Below are positions 25,624 to 33,653 of a stretch of 64,000 nucleotides of DNA, one piece after another. The notes beneath the pieces were generated by a model that saw nothing but the letters and a program-made list of their open reading frames with translations, was not told the origin of the DNA and did not search any database. The translations under genes were made by a program, and so were the position numbers. Source of the DNA: Streptomyces sp. F63 (GTDB lineage: Bacteria > Actinomycetota > Actinomycetes > Streptomycetales > Streptomycetaceae). The stretch spans positions 41,602-105,601 of the forward strand of contig NZ_JAGPXX010000020.1 in the NCBI RefSeq assembly GCF_018070345.1, written 5' to 3'. Numbering within the stretch: position 1 is the first letter of the stretch; every line of letters starts with the position of its first letter.

Positions 25624-26079
25624 CTAGTTGACGCAGAATTCATTGCCCTCGGGGTCGGCCATGACGACCCAGCTTCCCGAGGGCTCGTCCACGGTGTGCC
25701 GCACGGTGGCGCCCATTCCTTGGAGCCGGGCCACCTCCGCGTCGCGCTGCCCGGGGGCGAAGTGCAGGTCGATGTGGAGCCGGTTCTTGACCGTCTTCGG
25801 CTCCGGGACGGCCTGGAAGAGCAGCCGGCGGCCGAGCCCGGCGCCGGTGTTCCCGTCCACCGGGTCCTCGGGGTGGCGCACGGCGGCGAGGGTCCGCCAC
25901 GCCTTGTGGCCGTCGACCACCGTCCAGTCGTCGTCGCCGACCAGGCCCGTGCCCGAGGCGATCAGCCGCTCGATGAGTGCGCTGTTGTCCTCCTGCGCGT
26001 AGCCCAGGGCCCCGGCCCAGAAGCGGGCCAGGCGGAGCGGGTCGGCGCAGTCGACGACGAGTTTCCAGTGCACGGCCAT
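25624..26079 (-). CDS. VOC family protein (glyoxalase-like)
   Basis: A 151-residue protein of the vicinal oxygen chelate superfamily in a single-chain form with a two-module fold: first module WKLVVDCADPLRLARFWAGAL at 5-25, second module HIDLHFAPGQRDAEVARL near 100 and VVMADPEGNEFCVN at the end. The D-P-E-G-N-E-F end is that of glyoxalase/bleomycin-resistance-like proteins from actinomycetes. GGGAGGACCGC precedes the ATG at 26079. The ligand is not predictable. Confidence 0.9.
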   Translation of the reverse strand: MAVHWKLVVDCADPLRLARFWAGALGYAQEDNSALIERLIASGTGLVGDDDWTVVDGHKAWRTLAAVRHPEDPVDGNTGAGLGRRLLFQAVPEPKTVKNRLHIDLHFAPGQRDAEVARLQGMGATVRHTVDEPSGSWVVMADPEGNEFCVN

Positions 26080-26163
26080 GCGGTCCTCCCGGGTCCGGTG
26101 GGGCTCCGGTTCCGGCTGTCCCCGGCTCCGGCCTGCGCCGCCGTAACCACATATACTGGTTAC

Positions 26164-26778
26164 ATGAGTGAGGTGGCAACCGGTTTGGTCCTTCAGGCGC
26201 GGGACGGCGCCCGTTTCCGCTTCGACCCGGGTGCCCTCTGCCTGGAATTCCTCACCACCGGCGGACCGGGCCCGCTCTCCGGCTACGAGGCGCTGCACGG
26301 TCCCCGGGAACTGGCGGACTGGCTGGCCGTCTCCCGTCTCGGCCTCGACCCCGGCGAGGTCCGGGCCGGCCCTGACGACGCGGCGGCGGGCCGCCGGCTC
26401 CGCGACGCCCTGTGGCGCCTGGCCCGCGCCGTCATCGCGGGCGACCCGCTGCCCGCCGGTGAGGTGGCCGAGGTGAACCGGGCGGCGGCGCGCCCGGCGC
26501 TCGTGCCGCGCATCGCTCGGGACCGGACGCACGCCTGGAACCCGCCGGTCACTGGCGCCCAGGCTCTCTCGTCCATAGCCCGCGACGCGGTCGAGCTGCT
26601 GACCGGCCCCGACGCCGGCCGCATCCGCGAGTGCGGCGCCGGCGACTGCCCGCTCGTCTTCGTGGACCTGTCCCGTTCCGGCCGCCGCCGCTGGTGCTCC
26701 ATGGAGCGCTGCGGCAACCGTCACAAGGTCCGGGCCCTGCGCGCCCGCCGCGACCGCGCCGAGGAGGACTCCCCGTGA
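26164..26778 (+). CDS. CGNR zinc finger regulator (ABATE domain)
   Basis: A 204-residue protein. The N-terminal part (LCLEFLTTGGPGP and the following 110 residues) is the ABATE domain of stress-linked regulators. The C-terminal CGNR finger is complete: CGAGDCPLVFVDLSRSGRRR, then WCSMERCGNRHKVRALRAR, with four Cys and the CGNR motif. Such proteins act as DNA-binding regulators. The ATG at 26164 has no ribosome binding site and a TATACTGGTTAC box lies right before it, so the mRNA may be leaderless. It forms a coupled unit with the SRPBCC gene (GTGA overlap). Confidence 0.88.
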   Translation: MSEVATGLVLQARDGARFRFDPGALCLEFLTTGGPGPLSGYEALHGPRELADWLAVSRLGLDPGEVRAGPDDAAAGRRLRDALWRLARAVIAGDPLPAGEVAEVNRAAARPALVPRIARDRTHAWNPPVTGAQALSSIARDAVELLTGPDAGRIRECGAGDCPLVFVDLSRSGRRRWCSMERCGNRHKVRALRARRDRAEEDSP

Positions 26779-27203
26779 CGCGTTCCACTCCCACCGGACT
26801 CACCAAGGACGCCGGATACGAGATCGGCGTCTCCAGGACCCTGCCGCTGCCGCCCGGAGCCGTCTGGCGCTTCCTCACCGGGCCGGAGGGGCTGGCCCTG
26901 TGGCTGGGCCGGGACGCCGAGGTCACACCCGAGCGCGGCTCGGCCTACCGCACCGGCGACGGCACCACCGGCGAGGTCCGCGGGTACCGCGAGGGCTCCC
27001 GTATCCGCCTCACCCACCGTCCCCCCGGCTCGGAACGGGACAGCACGGTGCAGATGACCGTCACGCCCAGCGGGGAGAGGACGGTCCTCCGCTTCCACCA
27101 GGAACGCCTGACGAGCGCGGCGGAGCGCGAGGACCGCCGCCGTCACTGGCGGTCGGTCATGGACGATGTGGCCGCCGCGCTGCTGCCGGAGGGGAATCGC
27201 TGA
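26775..27203 (+). CDS. SRPBCC domain protein (AHSA1-like)
   Basis: A 142-residue protein with the helix-grip fold pattern: ISRT-like opening LPLPPGAVWRFLTGPEGLALWLG (split over residues 23-45), a central sheet, and the long final helix REDRRRHWRSVMDDVAAAL. SRPBCC proteins bind hydrophobic ligands. The GTG start at 26775 overlaps the stop of the CGNR gene, so it is co-translated with that regulator and may act as its sensor or effector; this pairing recurs in actinomycetes. Confidence 0.88.
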   Translation: MTRSTPTGLTKDAGYEIGVSRTLPLPPGAVWRFLTGPEGLALWLGRDAEVTPERGSAYRTGDGTTGEVRGYREGSRIRLTHRPPGSERDSTVQMTVTPSGERTVLRFHQERLTSAAEREDRRRHWRSVMDDVAAALLPEGNR

Positions 27204-27276
27204 ACGGCTCTGCCGCAGTCGGCCGCCCTTCCTCATGGCGGCACCCGGGACCGGTCAGGACCCGGTCAGGACCCGG

Positions 27277-28434
27277 TCAGGAGACCGTCTCCCGCAGGGT
27301 GACGTTGGCGTGGCTCTCCTGGAAGCTCTGGTCCGAGACGAGCGTCAGCCGGGCCGTGGACCGGAACTCCGGGAGGGTGGTCGAGCCGCAGGAGACCATC
27401 GTGGTCTTCAGCTTGGCGACGGTCAGGGCGAGTCCTTCGCCGAGGTCGCCCGCGTAGGGGACACAGCCGTCCACGCCTTCCTCGAAGACCAGCCCCCGGC
27501 TGCCGCCCTGGCCGTAACGCTGCCAGTTGCGGGCCCGGTTGGAGCCCTCGCCCCAGTACTCCTTGACGAAGCCGTCACGGGTGGGCAGCTTCGCGCCGGC
27601 CGCCTGGTCGAAGCGCGCGAAGTAACGGCCCATCATGACGAAGTCGGCGCCCATCGCCAGTGCCAGCGCCACGTGGTAGTCGTGCACCAGCCCGCCGTCG
27701 GAGCAGACCGGCACGTACGCGCCGGTGCGTTCGCGGAAGGCGTCCCGGGCCGCCGCGACGTCCAGCACGGCGCTGGCCTGACCGCGCCCGATGCCCTTCT
27801 GGTCGCGGGTGATGCAGATGGAGCCGCCGCCCACCCCGGCCTTGACGAAGTCCGCTCCCGCCTCGGCGAGAAAGGTGAACGCCTCGCCGTCGACCACGTT
27901 GCCGCCGCCGACGGGGATTTCGGGGTAGTGCTTCTTCACCCAGGACAGAGCCTGCGCCTGCCAGTCGCTGTAGCCGTCGGACGAGTCGAAGCACAGCGCG
28001 TCCGCGCCCGCCTCCAGCAGGGCCGGGACGCGCTCCCGGTAGTCGTGGGTGTTGACGCCCGCCCCCACCCGCAGGCGTCCGGCGGCGTCCACGAGCCGGT
28101 CCGGGAAGCGCTGATCGTCCCTGACGGGCCCGGCCCCGGAGTCCTTCACCTGCCGGACCGCCGCGGCCTGGTCCTCGACGGGCTGGTTGTGGTGCAGGAA
28201 GCTGAGACCGCCGTTGCGCGCGAGCGCGATCGCCAGCTCGGGTGTGCTGACGGCCTGCATGATCGCGGAAGTGAACGGGGACCGCAGCTCGATCGCCGGA
28301 GCCTCGCCCGCCATGTGCCGGACCAGGGGCGTGCGCAGGTCGACCGTCGCCGGCGAGCAGCCGGTTCGCGTCCGGTTGGGCAGGAGCAGGAACTCGTTGA
28401 ACGTCCGTGAGACCTCGGCGATGATCTGTGCCAC
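27277..28434 (-). CDS. IMP dehydrogenase/GMP reductase family protein without CBS domains
   Basis: A 385-residue (beta/alpha)8-barrel enzyme. The catalytic loop GGGSICITRDQKGIGRGQAS (about 227-246) has the active-site Cys of the IMPDH/GMPR family, and VCSDGGLVHDYHVALALAMG with MMGRYFAR forms the phosphate site. The two CBS domains of true GuaB are absent, as in GMP reductase-like and GuaB3-like members. NAD(P)-dependent oxidation or reduction of a purine nucleotide is likely, but which one is not settled. GTG at 28434 follows a perfect AGGAGG and is preferred over longer forms. Confidence 0.88.
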   Translation of the reverse strand: MAQIIAEVSRTFNEFLLLPNRTRTGCSPATVDLRTPLVRHMAGEAPAIELRSPFTSAIMQAVSTPELAIALARNGGLSFLHHNQPVEDQAAAVRQVKDSGAGPVRDDQRFPDRLVDAAGRLRVGAGVNTHDYRERVPALLEAGADALCFDSSDGYSDWQAQALSWVKKHYPEIPVGGGNVVDGEAFTFLAEAGADFVKAGVGGGSICITRDQKGIGRGQASAVLDVAAARDAFRERTGAYVPVCSDGGLVHDYHVALALAMGADFVMMGRYFARFDQAAGAKLPTRDGFVKEYWGEGSNRARNWQRYGQGGSRGLVFEEGVDGCVPYAGDLGEGLALTVAKLKTTMVSCGSTTLPEFRSTARLTLVSDQSFQESHANVTLRETVS

Positions 28435-28930
28435 TCGTTCCTCCTGACCGGCCGGCCGGGGCCCGGTGCCCCGCCGTGGGGAGCGCCCCCGTATCCCGGA
28501 GTCCGGGCGGGCAGGGACCGGCACGGCAGCCGTGGACGTCACGTGGACGTGGCGGTGGAGGTGCCACGGGCTGCGGCAGAGCCCTGACCGGCCCGCGCAT
28601 CGAACGGGGCGGGGTCGTGACCAGGCACCCTATCGATCAACCCGGCCGTTCCACGAATCGTCCGTCACGGGCCGTCCCTCTGAAGTGGTTGCCCCGGCCG
28701 CGGGGTGAACGGGCGTCGCGGCGCGTCATACGACGCGGACTCCGGGCCGTCATCGACCACGTCCGACGGCTGGCACCGGTGCCCGGGACAGCCTGGCGCC
28801 CGTCCTGGGCGACGACACCACACCGCGGCGGCGGAAACCTTGAACGCCCCCGCGCCAAGGGCCGCTTCCGGCAGCACACTGACGCCTGACGCCTGACGCC
28901 TGACGCCTGAGGCCGGCGGGACGGGCGCCG
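28435..28930. other. Intergenic region with a 7-base tandem repeat
   Basis: About 500 bases between two minus-strand genes. It contains CTGACGC repeated four times perfectly at 28879-28906 and once with one change at 28907-28913. ORFs on both strands here are short and without ribosome binding sites. Confidence 0.5.
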
Positions 28931-29575
28931 TCAGTCGCCGCGCGCGGCACCGCGGTCGGGGGCGCCCATGTCCCCCGTCCGGGGCGTGCCCCCGGCGAGC
29001 CCGTAGCGCAGGTACACGGTGCCCTTCGGGCCGGCCGCCGGCGGTTCGAGGAGGGTGAGGTTCGTGGGCACCTCACCACCGTCGAACACCTTCTTCCCCA
29101 CGCCGAGCACGATCGGGTGCACCCAGAGGTCGAGACGGTCGAACAGCTTCTCGCGCAGCAGGGTCTGCACCAGGTTGAGGCTCCCGACGACCTTCACGTT
29201 CTCGTGCCGGTCCCGGATCTCGCGCACCGCGGCGGCCAGGTCCGGGCCGAGCCGCGTGGACCCGGCCCACGAGAGGTCGGGCCTGCCGCGGGAGGCCACG
29301 TACTTCGGGACGCTGTTGAAGAGCGTGGCGATGTCGCTGTCCTCACCGCCCCCCTGATGCGGCCAGTAGGCGGCGAAGATGTCATACGTCCGCCGGCCGA
29401 GCAGAAGGGCGTCCGTGCCCTTGTACGCGGCGCCGACCTGCGCCCCGGCCACCTCGTCCAGCAGGGGCGCCTGCCAGCCGCCGAACGGAAACCCCACCGG
29501 GTCCTCGTCGGGGCCGCCCGGTGCCTGCCCGACGAGGTCGAGGGTCGCGAACAGTTCGATGCGGATGAGGCCCAT
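28931..29575 (-). CDS. Dihydrofolate reductase family protein (RibD C-terminal type)
   Basis: A 214-residue protein with the RibD_C fold marks: LFATLDLVGQAPGGP (8-22, the family S-x-D-G variant), a LLGRRTYDIFAAYWP cofactor segment near 58-72, and VVGSLNLVQTLLREKLFDRL near 128-147, ending with a LDLWVHPIVLGVGKKVF motif. NADPH-dependent reduction is expected; the substrate is unknown. The C-terminal 25 residues are Gly/Arg-rich and not part of the fold. Good ribosome binding site (CGGGAG) before the ATG at 29575. Confidence 0.9.
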   Translation of the reverse strand: MGLIRIELFATLDLVGQAPGGPDEDPVGFPFGGWQAPLLDEVAGAQVGAAYKGTDALLLGRRTYDIFAAYWPHQGGGEDSDIATLFNSVPKYVASRGRPDLSWAGSTRLGPDLAAAVREIRDRHENVKVVGSLNLVQTLLREKLFDRLDLWVHPIVLGVGKKVFDGGEVPTNLTLLEPPAAGPKGTVYLRYGLAGGTPRTGDMGAPDRGAARGD

Positions 29576-29605
29576 GCCGTACTCCCGGTGCCTGATGAGT
29601 GGTTG

Positions 29606-30283
29606 TCACGGTCGGGAGGCAGACCTGTGGGAGCCGGCCGACTCATCGCCGCGACGGCATGTGACGTGCGGCATCCGGATGCGGATGCGGAGGCGGCATG
29701 CGGCATGCGGTTTTCGGCGTCCGGCAGCAGGGCCCGGCAGGCATGCCGAGCGCCTTGATCGCGGCGCGCGTCTCCGATGTCCCGGGCAGCACCTGCCGAC
29801 CGATGGTGAAGCGCGCCGCACGGTACCGTGCCGACGCCACCGGGCCCGGACGCCACACCGGCACGCCCGCTCACGACAGACCACGGGCCGCGTCCGCCTG
29901 GGTGGCCGGCCCGCACTGCCGGACACGGGGGAACGGAACGACGGCTGCCTTCGGCAACGGCTGCGGCCGCTGTCGGCCCTGTTCTCTCTCCCGGTCACGC
30001 CGAAGGCCTTCCCGTGGTGCGACGGGACGGCCTTCGGGGGATGGCTCAGGGCGGTACGACCGCGCTCAGGCGCCGAACCGCCCGGCCCGCAGGCCGTCGT
30101 GAACGCGGTCCACTCGCCGTCGCGGAAGGAGAGCTGTGGCCCCGTCCGGTTCTTGGAGTCGCGTACGCGGACGGTGCCGGGGGCGGTGGCGACCTCCACG
30201 CACATGCCGCCTTCGCCGCTGCTGTAGCTGCTCGTGAACCACGGTCGCTCGGAAGGGGCCCTGCCGGTCTTCTCGTTGCTCAT
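29606..30283 (-). CDS. DUF397 protein with abnormal C-terminal extension
   Basis: Residues 14-65 are an intact DUF397 domain: WFTSSYSSGEGGMCVEVATA, then VRVRDSKNRTGPQLSFRDGEW. DUF397 proteins are normally 60-90 residues. Here the frame runs to 225 residues through Arg/Ser/Pro-rich sequence with no family likeness, so the original stop has probably been lost. The ATG at 30283 overlaps the stop of the DUF5753 remnant by four bases, the usual arrangement of this regulator-partner pair in Streptomyces. Because the partner is truncated, the pair is probably decaying. Confidence 0.65.
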   Translation of the reverse strand: MSNEKTGRAPSERPWFTSSYSSGEGGMCVEVATAPGTVRVRDSKNRTGPQLSFRDGEWTAFTTACGPGGSAPERGRTALSHPPKAVPSHHGKAFGVTGRENRADSGRSRCRRQPSFRSPVSGSAGRPPRRTRPVVCRERACRCGVRARWRRHGTVRRASPSVGRCCPGHRRRAPRSRRSACLPGPAAGRRKPHAACRLRIRIRMPHVTCRRGDESAGSHRSASRP

Positions 30284-30606
30284 GTCTGTCCCCGCGGCTT
30301 CTCGATGAGCTCAAGCGACTCCCGTGGGCGGAGAGCCTGAGCGCGGATGATTCCGTACCGTTGCTCGATCCGGCGCACACTTGCTCGATCAGTCAGAAGG
30401 GTACTGACGTTCTGCACCTCGACGTAGGCCATCATCGGGCGCCCCTTCGGCTGGAGCAGCGCGAAGGGGCCACCGGCTCCCGCGTGATCTTCCGAACCGG
30501 TGGGCATGACCTGCAACTCCACGTTGCGCATTTCGCCGATGCGCAGAAGGTGTTCCAGTTCCCCCCGCAGTACGTCTCGTCCGCCGCCGGGCCGTCGCGG
30601 CCGGGC
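30280..30606 (-). pseudogene. DUF5753 regulator, C-terminal remnant
   Basis: About 105 codons encoding the end of a DUF5753 domain: GGGRDVLRGELEHLLRIGEM, then a QVMPTGSEDHAGAGGPFALL segment and YVEVQNVSTLLTDRASVRRI. Full-length proteins are about 280 residues, with an N-terminal XRE helix-turn-helix. Here sequence upstream of base 30606 is the end of an enoyl-CoA hydratase gene, so the HTH and most of the ligand domain are missing. An in-frame ATG at 30531 could make an 83-residue fragment, but I see it as non-functional. An intact relative lies in the island at 60291-61124. Confidence 0.75.
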
Positions 30607-31278
30607 TCAGCCCAGCGGGTTCTCCGTGTCCCGGAGGGCTTCCAGGGCGGGCGTGTACATGCGGGACTTGATGGTGCCCAGCGTCGGGCCGGTCTTCGCC
30701 GTCAGCGCCCCGGCGATCTCCAGCGCGGTCGCGCGCACCGCGTCCTCCTCGACCGCGCGGTCGACGATGCCGGCGGCGAGGGCGTCCCGGCCTCCGTAGC
30801 GGCGGGCGGTGGTCATGGACTCGTGCGCGGTCTGCGGGGACAGCCGGGCCTGGATCAGCGCGGACATGCCCGGGGTGAACGGGATGTTGATGTCGGCCTC
30901 GGGGAGGCACCAGAAGCCGCGGTCGGCCCGCATCACGCGGAAGTCGTGGGCCAGGGACAGCATGGCGCCGGCGGCGAAGGTGTGTCCCTGGAGGGCGGCC
31001 ACGGTGATGACCGGCAGGGACAGCATCCGCGCCAGGAGCGCGTGGACGGAGACGACGTAGTCCCGGTGCTGCTCGGGGTGCGCGAACAGCCAGTCCAGGT
31101 CGAGGCCGTTGGAGAAGAACTTGCCCGTCGCGGCCGTGACCAGGGCGCGGGGCCCGTCCGCCTTCTCGACCTCGTCCAGCGCGGCGTTGACGGAGGCGAT
31201 CCAGTCGGGGTGGAAGCGGTTCTCGGTGTCCCCGATGTCGAGGATGAAGACGTCGTCCTGGCGGTCGAGCACGGGCAT
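30607..31278 (-). CDS. Enoyl-CoA hydratase/isomerase family protein
   Basis: A 223-residue crotonase-fold protein, shorter than the usual 255-260. The oxyanion segments are FSNGLDL (about 54-60) and GHTFAAGAML (about 98-107). The family Glu is at LPEADINI (near 124). The short length and FHPDWIASVNAALDEVE opening resemble delta3,delta2-enoyl-CoA isomerase-like proteins. A TetR-type palindrome at 31366-31381 lies 88 bases upstream. The stop is directly followed by the DUF5753 remnant, so a deletion or insertion brought them together. ATG at 31278 has a GGAGTCCC ribosome binding site. Confidence 0.88.
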   Translation of the reverse strand: MPVLDRQDDVFILDIGDTENRFHPDWIASVNAALDEVEKADGPRALVTAATGKFFSNGLDLDWLFAHPEQHRDYVVSVHALLARMLSLPVITVAALQGHTFAAGAMLSLAHDFRVMRADRGFWCLPEADINIPFTPGMSALIQARLSPQTAHESMTTARRYGGRDALAAGIVDRAVEEDAVRATALEIAGALTAKTGPTLGTIKSRMYTPALEALRDTENPLG

Positions 31279-31834
31279 GGGACTCCTCGGGCTGTGCGGG
31301 GTCGGGCGGGGACGTCACCGGCGGGCGCCGCCGCTGGGGCCGGACCTCTGACCTCGGCATGGAAACTACCGTTCGGTAACTTATGGTGCGCCGCGGAGAA
31401 CATGCAAGGGGATGCCCCTCTCCGCTCGTCCCGGGCCACCGGCCCCGCCCCCGGCCGGCCCGCACGGTGCGGAACGCGGGGCGGTCCCGGAGGTCTCCGG
31501 GACCGCGGAACTCTCCGAGTTGAGCCCGGATCCGCTCCGGTGGCAAGGAGCGGGTGCGTCCGGCTTGTATGGCGCGGATCACACGGCGGGGCGGCGGCGG
31601 GCCGCGGCCGCGCCGGACACCCGTCGGACTCCTCGGACATCTGTCCAGCGTGGAAGCCCGGCGGGCGCCCCGGGCGGCGCTGCCCGGCCGGCCGGGGAAG
31701 GACGGAGAGGGCCGGGGGTTCTGTAGGGATCCAACAGAGAGCGGCGGAACCCCCTGTCGGGGGCGGGACCCCCTCCCCGCGGCCGGGGCCGATAGTTTCG
31801 GGGGGACCCAGTCCGCTACCGAAAGGGTGATCCG
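31279..31834. other. Divergent promoter region of enoyl-CoA hydratase and fabG
   Basis: About 555 bases. The left part carries the palindrome at 31366-31381. The right part (31700-31834) precedes fabG and contains GATAGTTTCG near 31789 and GAAAGGGTGA just before the TTG start. No convincing ORF is seen. Confidence 0.5.
31366..31381. promoter_or_regulatory. Operator-like palindrome TACCG-TT-CGGTA
   Basis: Core arms TACCG (31367-31371) and CGGTA (31374-31378), with partial symmetry beyond. It lies upstream of the enoyl-CoA hydratase and shares the TTAC-YG-NN-CRG-TAA form with 820-833 and 6818-6831. Confidence 0.5.
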
Positions 31835-32554
31835 TTGAGCCGCTCGGTTCTTGTCACCGGAGGAAACCGGGGCATCGGCCTCGCCATCGCCCGGGCTTTC
31901 GCCGACGCGGGGGACAGCGTCGCGTACACCTACCGGTCGGGCGAGCCGCCGGCCGAACTCGCCGAGCTGGGCTGCCTGGCGGTGAAGTGCGACATCACCG
32001 ACCCCGAGCAGGTGGAGCAGGCGTACAAGGAGATCGAGGACCGGCACGGCCCGGTGGAGGTGCTCGTCGCCAACGCCGGTGTCACCCGCGACCAGTTGCT
32101 GATGCGGATGTCCGAGGAGGACTTCGGCGCCGTCCTGGACACCAACCTCACCGGCACCTTCCGGGTCGTGAAGCGCGCCAACCGCGGCATGCTCCGGGCC
32201 CGCAGGGGCCGGATCGTGCTGATCTCCTCCGTCGTCGGCCTGATGGGCTCCGCCGGCCAGGCCAACTACGCCGCCTCCAAGGCCGGACTGGTCGGCTTCG
32301 CCCGCTCGATCGCCCGGGAACTGGGCTCCCGCAACATCACCTGCAACGTCGTCGCGCCCGGGTTCGTCGACACCGACATGACCCGTGTGCTCAGCGACGA
32401 GCAGCGGCAGGGCATCGTGAAGCAGGTGCCGCTCGGGCGCTACGCCCGGCCCGAGGAGGTCGCCGCCTCGGTCCGCTTCCTCGCCTCGGACGAGGCCGCA
32501 TACATCACCGGAGCCGTCATCCCCGTCGACGGCGGATTGGGCATGGGTCACTGA
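31835..32554 (+). CDS. fabG: 3-oxoacyl-ACP reductase (FabG)
   Basis: A 239-residue SDR enzyme that reduces 3-oxoacyl-ACP with NADPH in fatty acid synthesis. It has TGGNRGIG (8-15), NAGVTRDQLLMRM (82-94), the catalytic Ser in LISSVVG and Tyr-x3-Lys in NYAASKAG (about 145-152), and ends DGGLGMGH. The start is an unusual TTG at 31835 with GAAAGGG before it, giving MSRSVLVTGG. It is followed within six bases by fabI, an FASII pair that I recall as SCO1815/SCO1814 in S. coelicolor. Confidence 0.95.
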   Translation: MSRSVLVTGGNRGIGLAIARAFADAGDSVAYTYRSGEPPAELAELGCLAVKCDITDPEQVEQAYKEIEDRHGPVEVLVANAGVTRDQLLMRMSEEDFGAVLDTNLTGTFRVVKRANRGMLRARRGRIVLISSVVGLMGSAGQANYAASKAGLVGFARSIARELGSRNITCNVVAPGFVDTDMTRVLSDEQRQGIVKQVPLGRYARPEEVAASVRFLASDEAAYITGAVIPVDGGLGMGH

Positions 32555-32559
32555 ACACC

Positions 32560-33330
32560 ATGAGTGGAATCCTCGCAGGCAAGCGCATCCTGGTCACGGG
32601 TGTCCTCACCGAGTCCTCGATCGCCTTCCAGGCCGCCAAGATCGCCCAGAACGAGGGCGCCGAGGTCGTCCTGACCGGCTTCGGCCGGCTCTCGCTCGTC
32701 GAGCGGATCGCCAAGCGGCTGCCCAAGCCCGCCCCCGTCATCGAACTGGACGTGACGAACCAGGAGCACCTGGACGGGCTCGCGGACGGCATCCGCGGGC
32801 ACCTCGGCGAGGACGCCGCCCTCGACGGCGTCGTGCACTCGATCGCCTTCGGCCCCCAGGGCGCGTTCAACTTCCTGGAGGCGGACTGGGAGGACGTCGG
32901 CACGGCCGTGCACGTCTCCGCGTACTCGCTGAAGTCGCTCACCATGGCCTGCCTCCCGCTGATGCCGCGCGGCGGCTCGGTCGTCGGCCTCACCTTCGAC
33001 GCGCAGACCGCCTGGCCGAAGTACGACTGGATGGGCGTCGCCAAGGCCGCCCTGGAGTCGACCAGCCGCTACCTCGCCCGCGACCTCGGCGCGAGGAACG
33101 TCCGCTGCAACCTCGTCTCGGCCGGGCCCATCAAGTCCATGGCCGCCAAGTCCATCCCCGGCTTCGAGGAACTGGCGGACGTCTGGAACCACCGCGCCCC
33201 GATCGGCTGGGACCTGGCCGACCCGGAGCCCGCGGGCCGGGGAGTCGTCGGACTGCTGTCCGACTTCTTCCCGAAGACAACGGGAGAGATCGTGCACGTC
33301 GACGGCGGTGTGCACATGATGGGCGCCTGA
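32560..33330 (+). CDS. fabI: Enoyl-ACP reductase (FabI/InhA)
   Basis: A 256-residue enoyl-ACP reductase that uses NADH to saturate the trans-2-enoyl-ACP in the last step of each FASII cycle. It has the InhA-like features LVTGVLTESSIAFQAAKIA (10-28), HSIAFGPQGAF (about 93-103), the Y-x6-K active site YDWMGVAKAAL (about 156-166) and the GPIKSMAAKSIPGF substrate-loop segment. InhA-like proteins are the target of isoniazid-type and diazaborine inhibitors in related bacteria. ATG at 32560; coupled to fabG with a five-base gap. Confidence 0.95.
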   Translation: MSGILAGKRILVTGVLTESSIAFQAAKIAQNEGAEVVLTGFGRLSLVERIAKRLPKPAPVIELDVTNQEHLDGLADGIRGHLGEDAALDGVVHSIAFGPQGAFNFLEADWEDVGTAVHVSAYSLKSLTMACLPLMPRGGSVVGLTFDAQTAWPKYDWMGVAKAALESTSRYLARDLGARNVRCNLVSAGPIKSMAAKSIPGFEELADVWNHRAPIGWDLADPEPAGRGVVGLLSDFFPKTTGEIVHVDGGVHMMGA

Positions 33331-33653
33331 GCGCCGCCGTCCCCGGCGCTCGCCGCCCCGTAGCCGGCGCCCACCACACGCGCCGACGCCCCGGATCCCG
33401 CCACAAGCGGGGAGCGGGGCGTCATGCGTTGCGGGCGGGCCGGGGAGTGCCCGGCGGGGTCAGGGCCGGCACGACCGGTCCCCGTGCGGCGGAGGCGGCG
33501 GCGTCACGCGTTCGGAGTACCAGGCCGGGCGGCGGGGTGCCGACAGCGCGCACGCTGGGAGCACGCGCCCTCGGGCGCGGCCCCTGAAGGTGCGGCAAGG
33601 GCGGCCGGTGCGCGGCCCGGTCCGGCCGCCCCGCGCGGCCGAGGAGGTCCGGA
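33331..33653. other. Intergenic region after fabI
   Basis: About 320 bases. The left end has a terminator at 33385-33423. The remainder is very GC-rich, with no clear ORF, and leads to a GAGGAGG ribosome binding site for the secreted protein at 33654. Confidence 0.5.
33385..33423 (+). terminator. Hairpin terminator after fabI
   Basis: Arms GACGCCCCG (33385-33393) and CGGGGCGTC (33415-33423), perfect over 9 bases with a 21-base loop. Confidence 0.65.
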
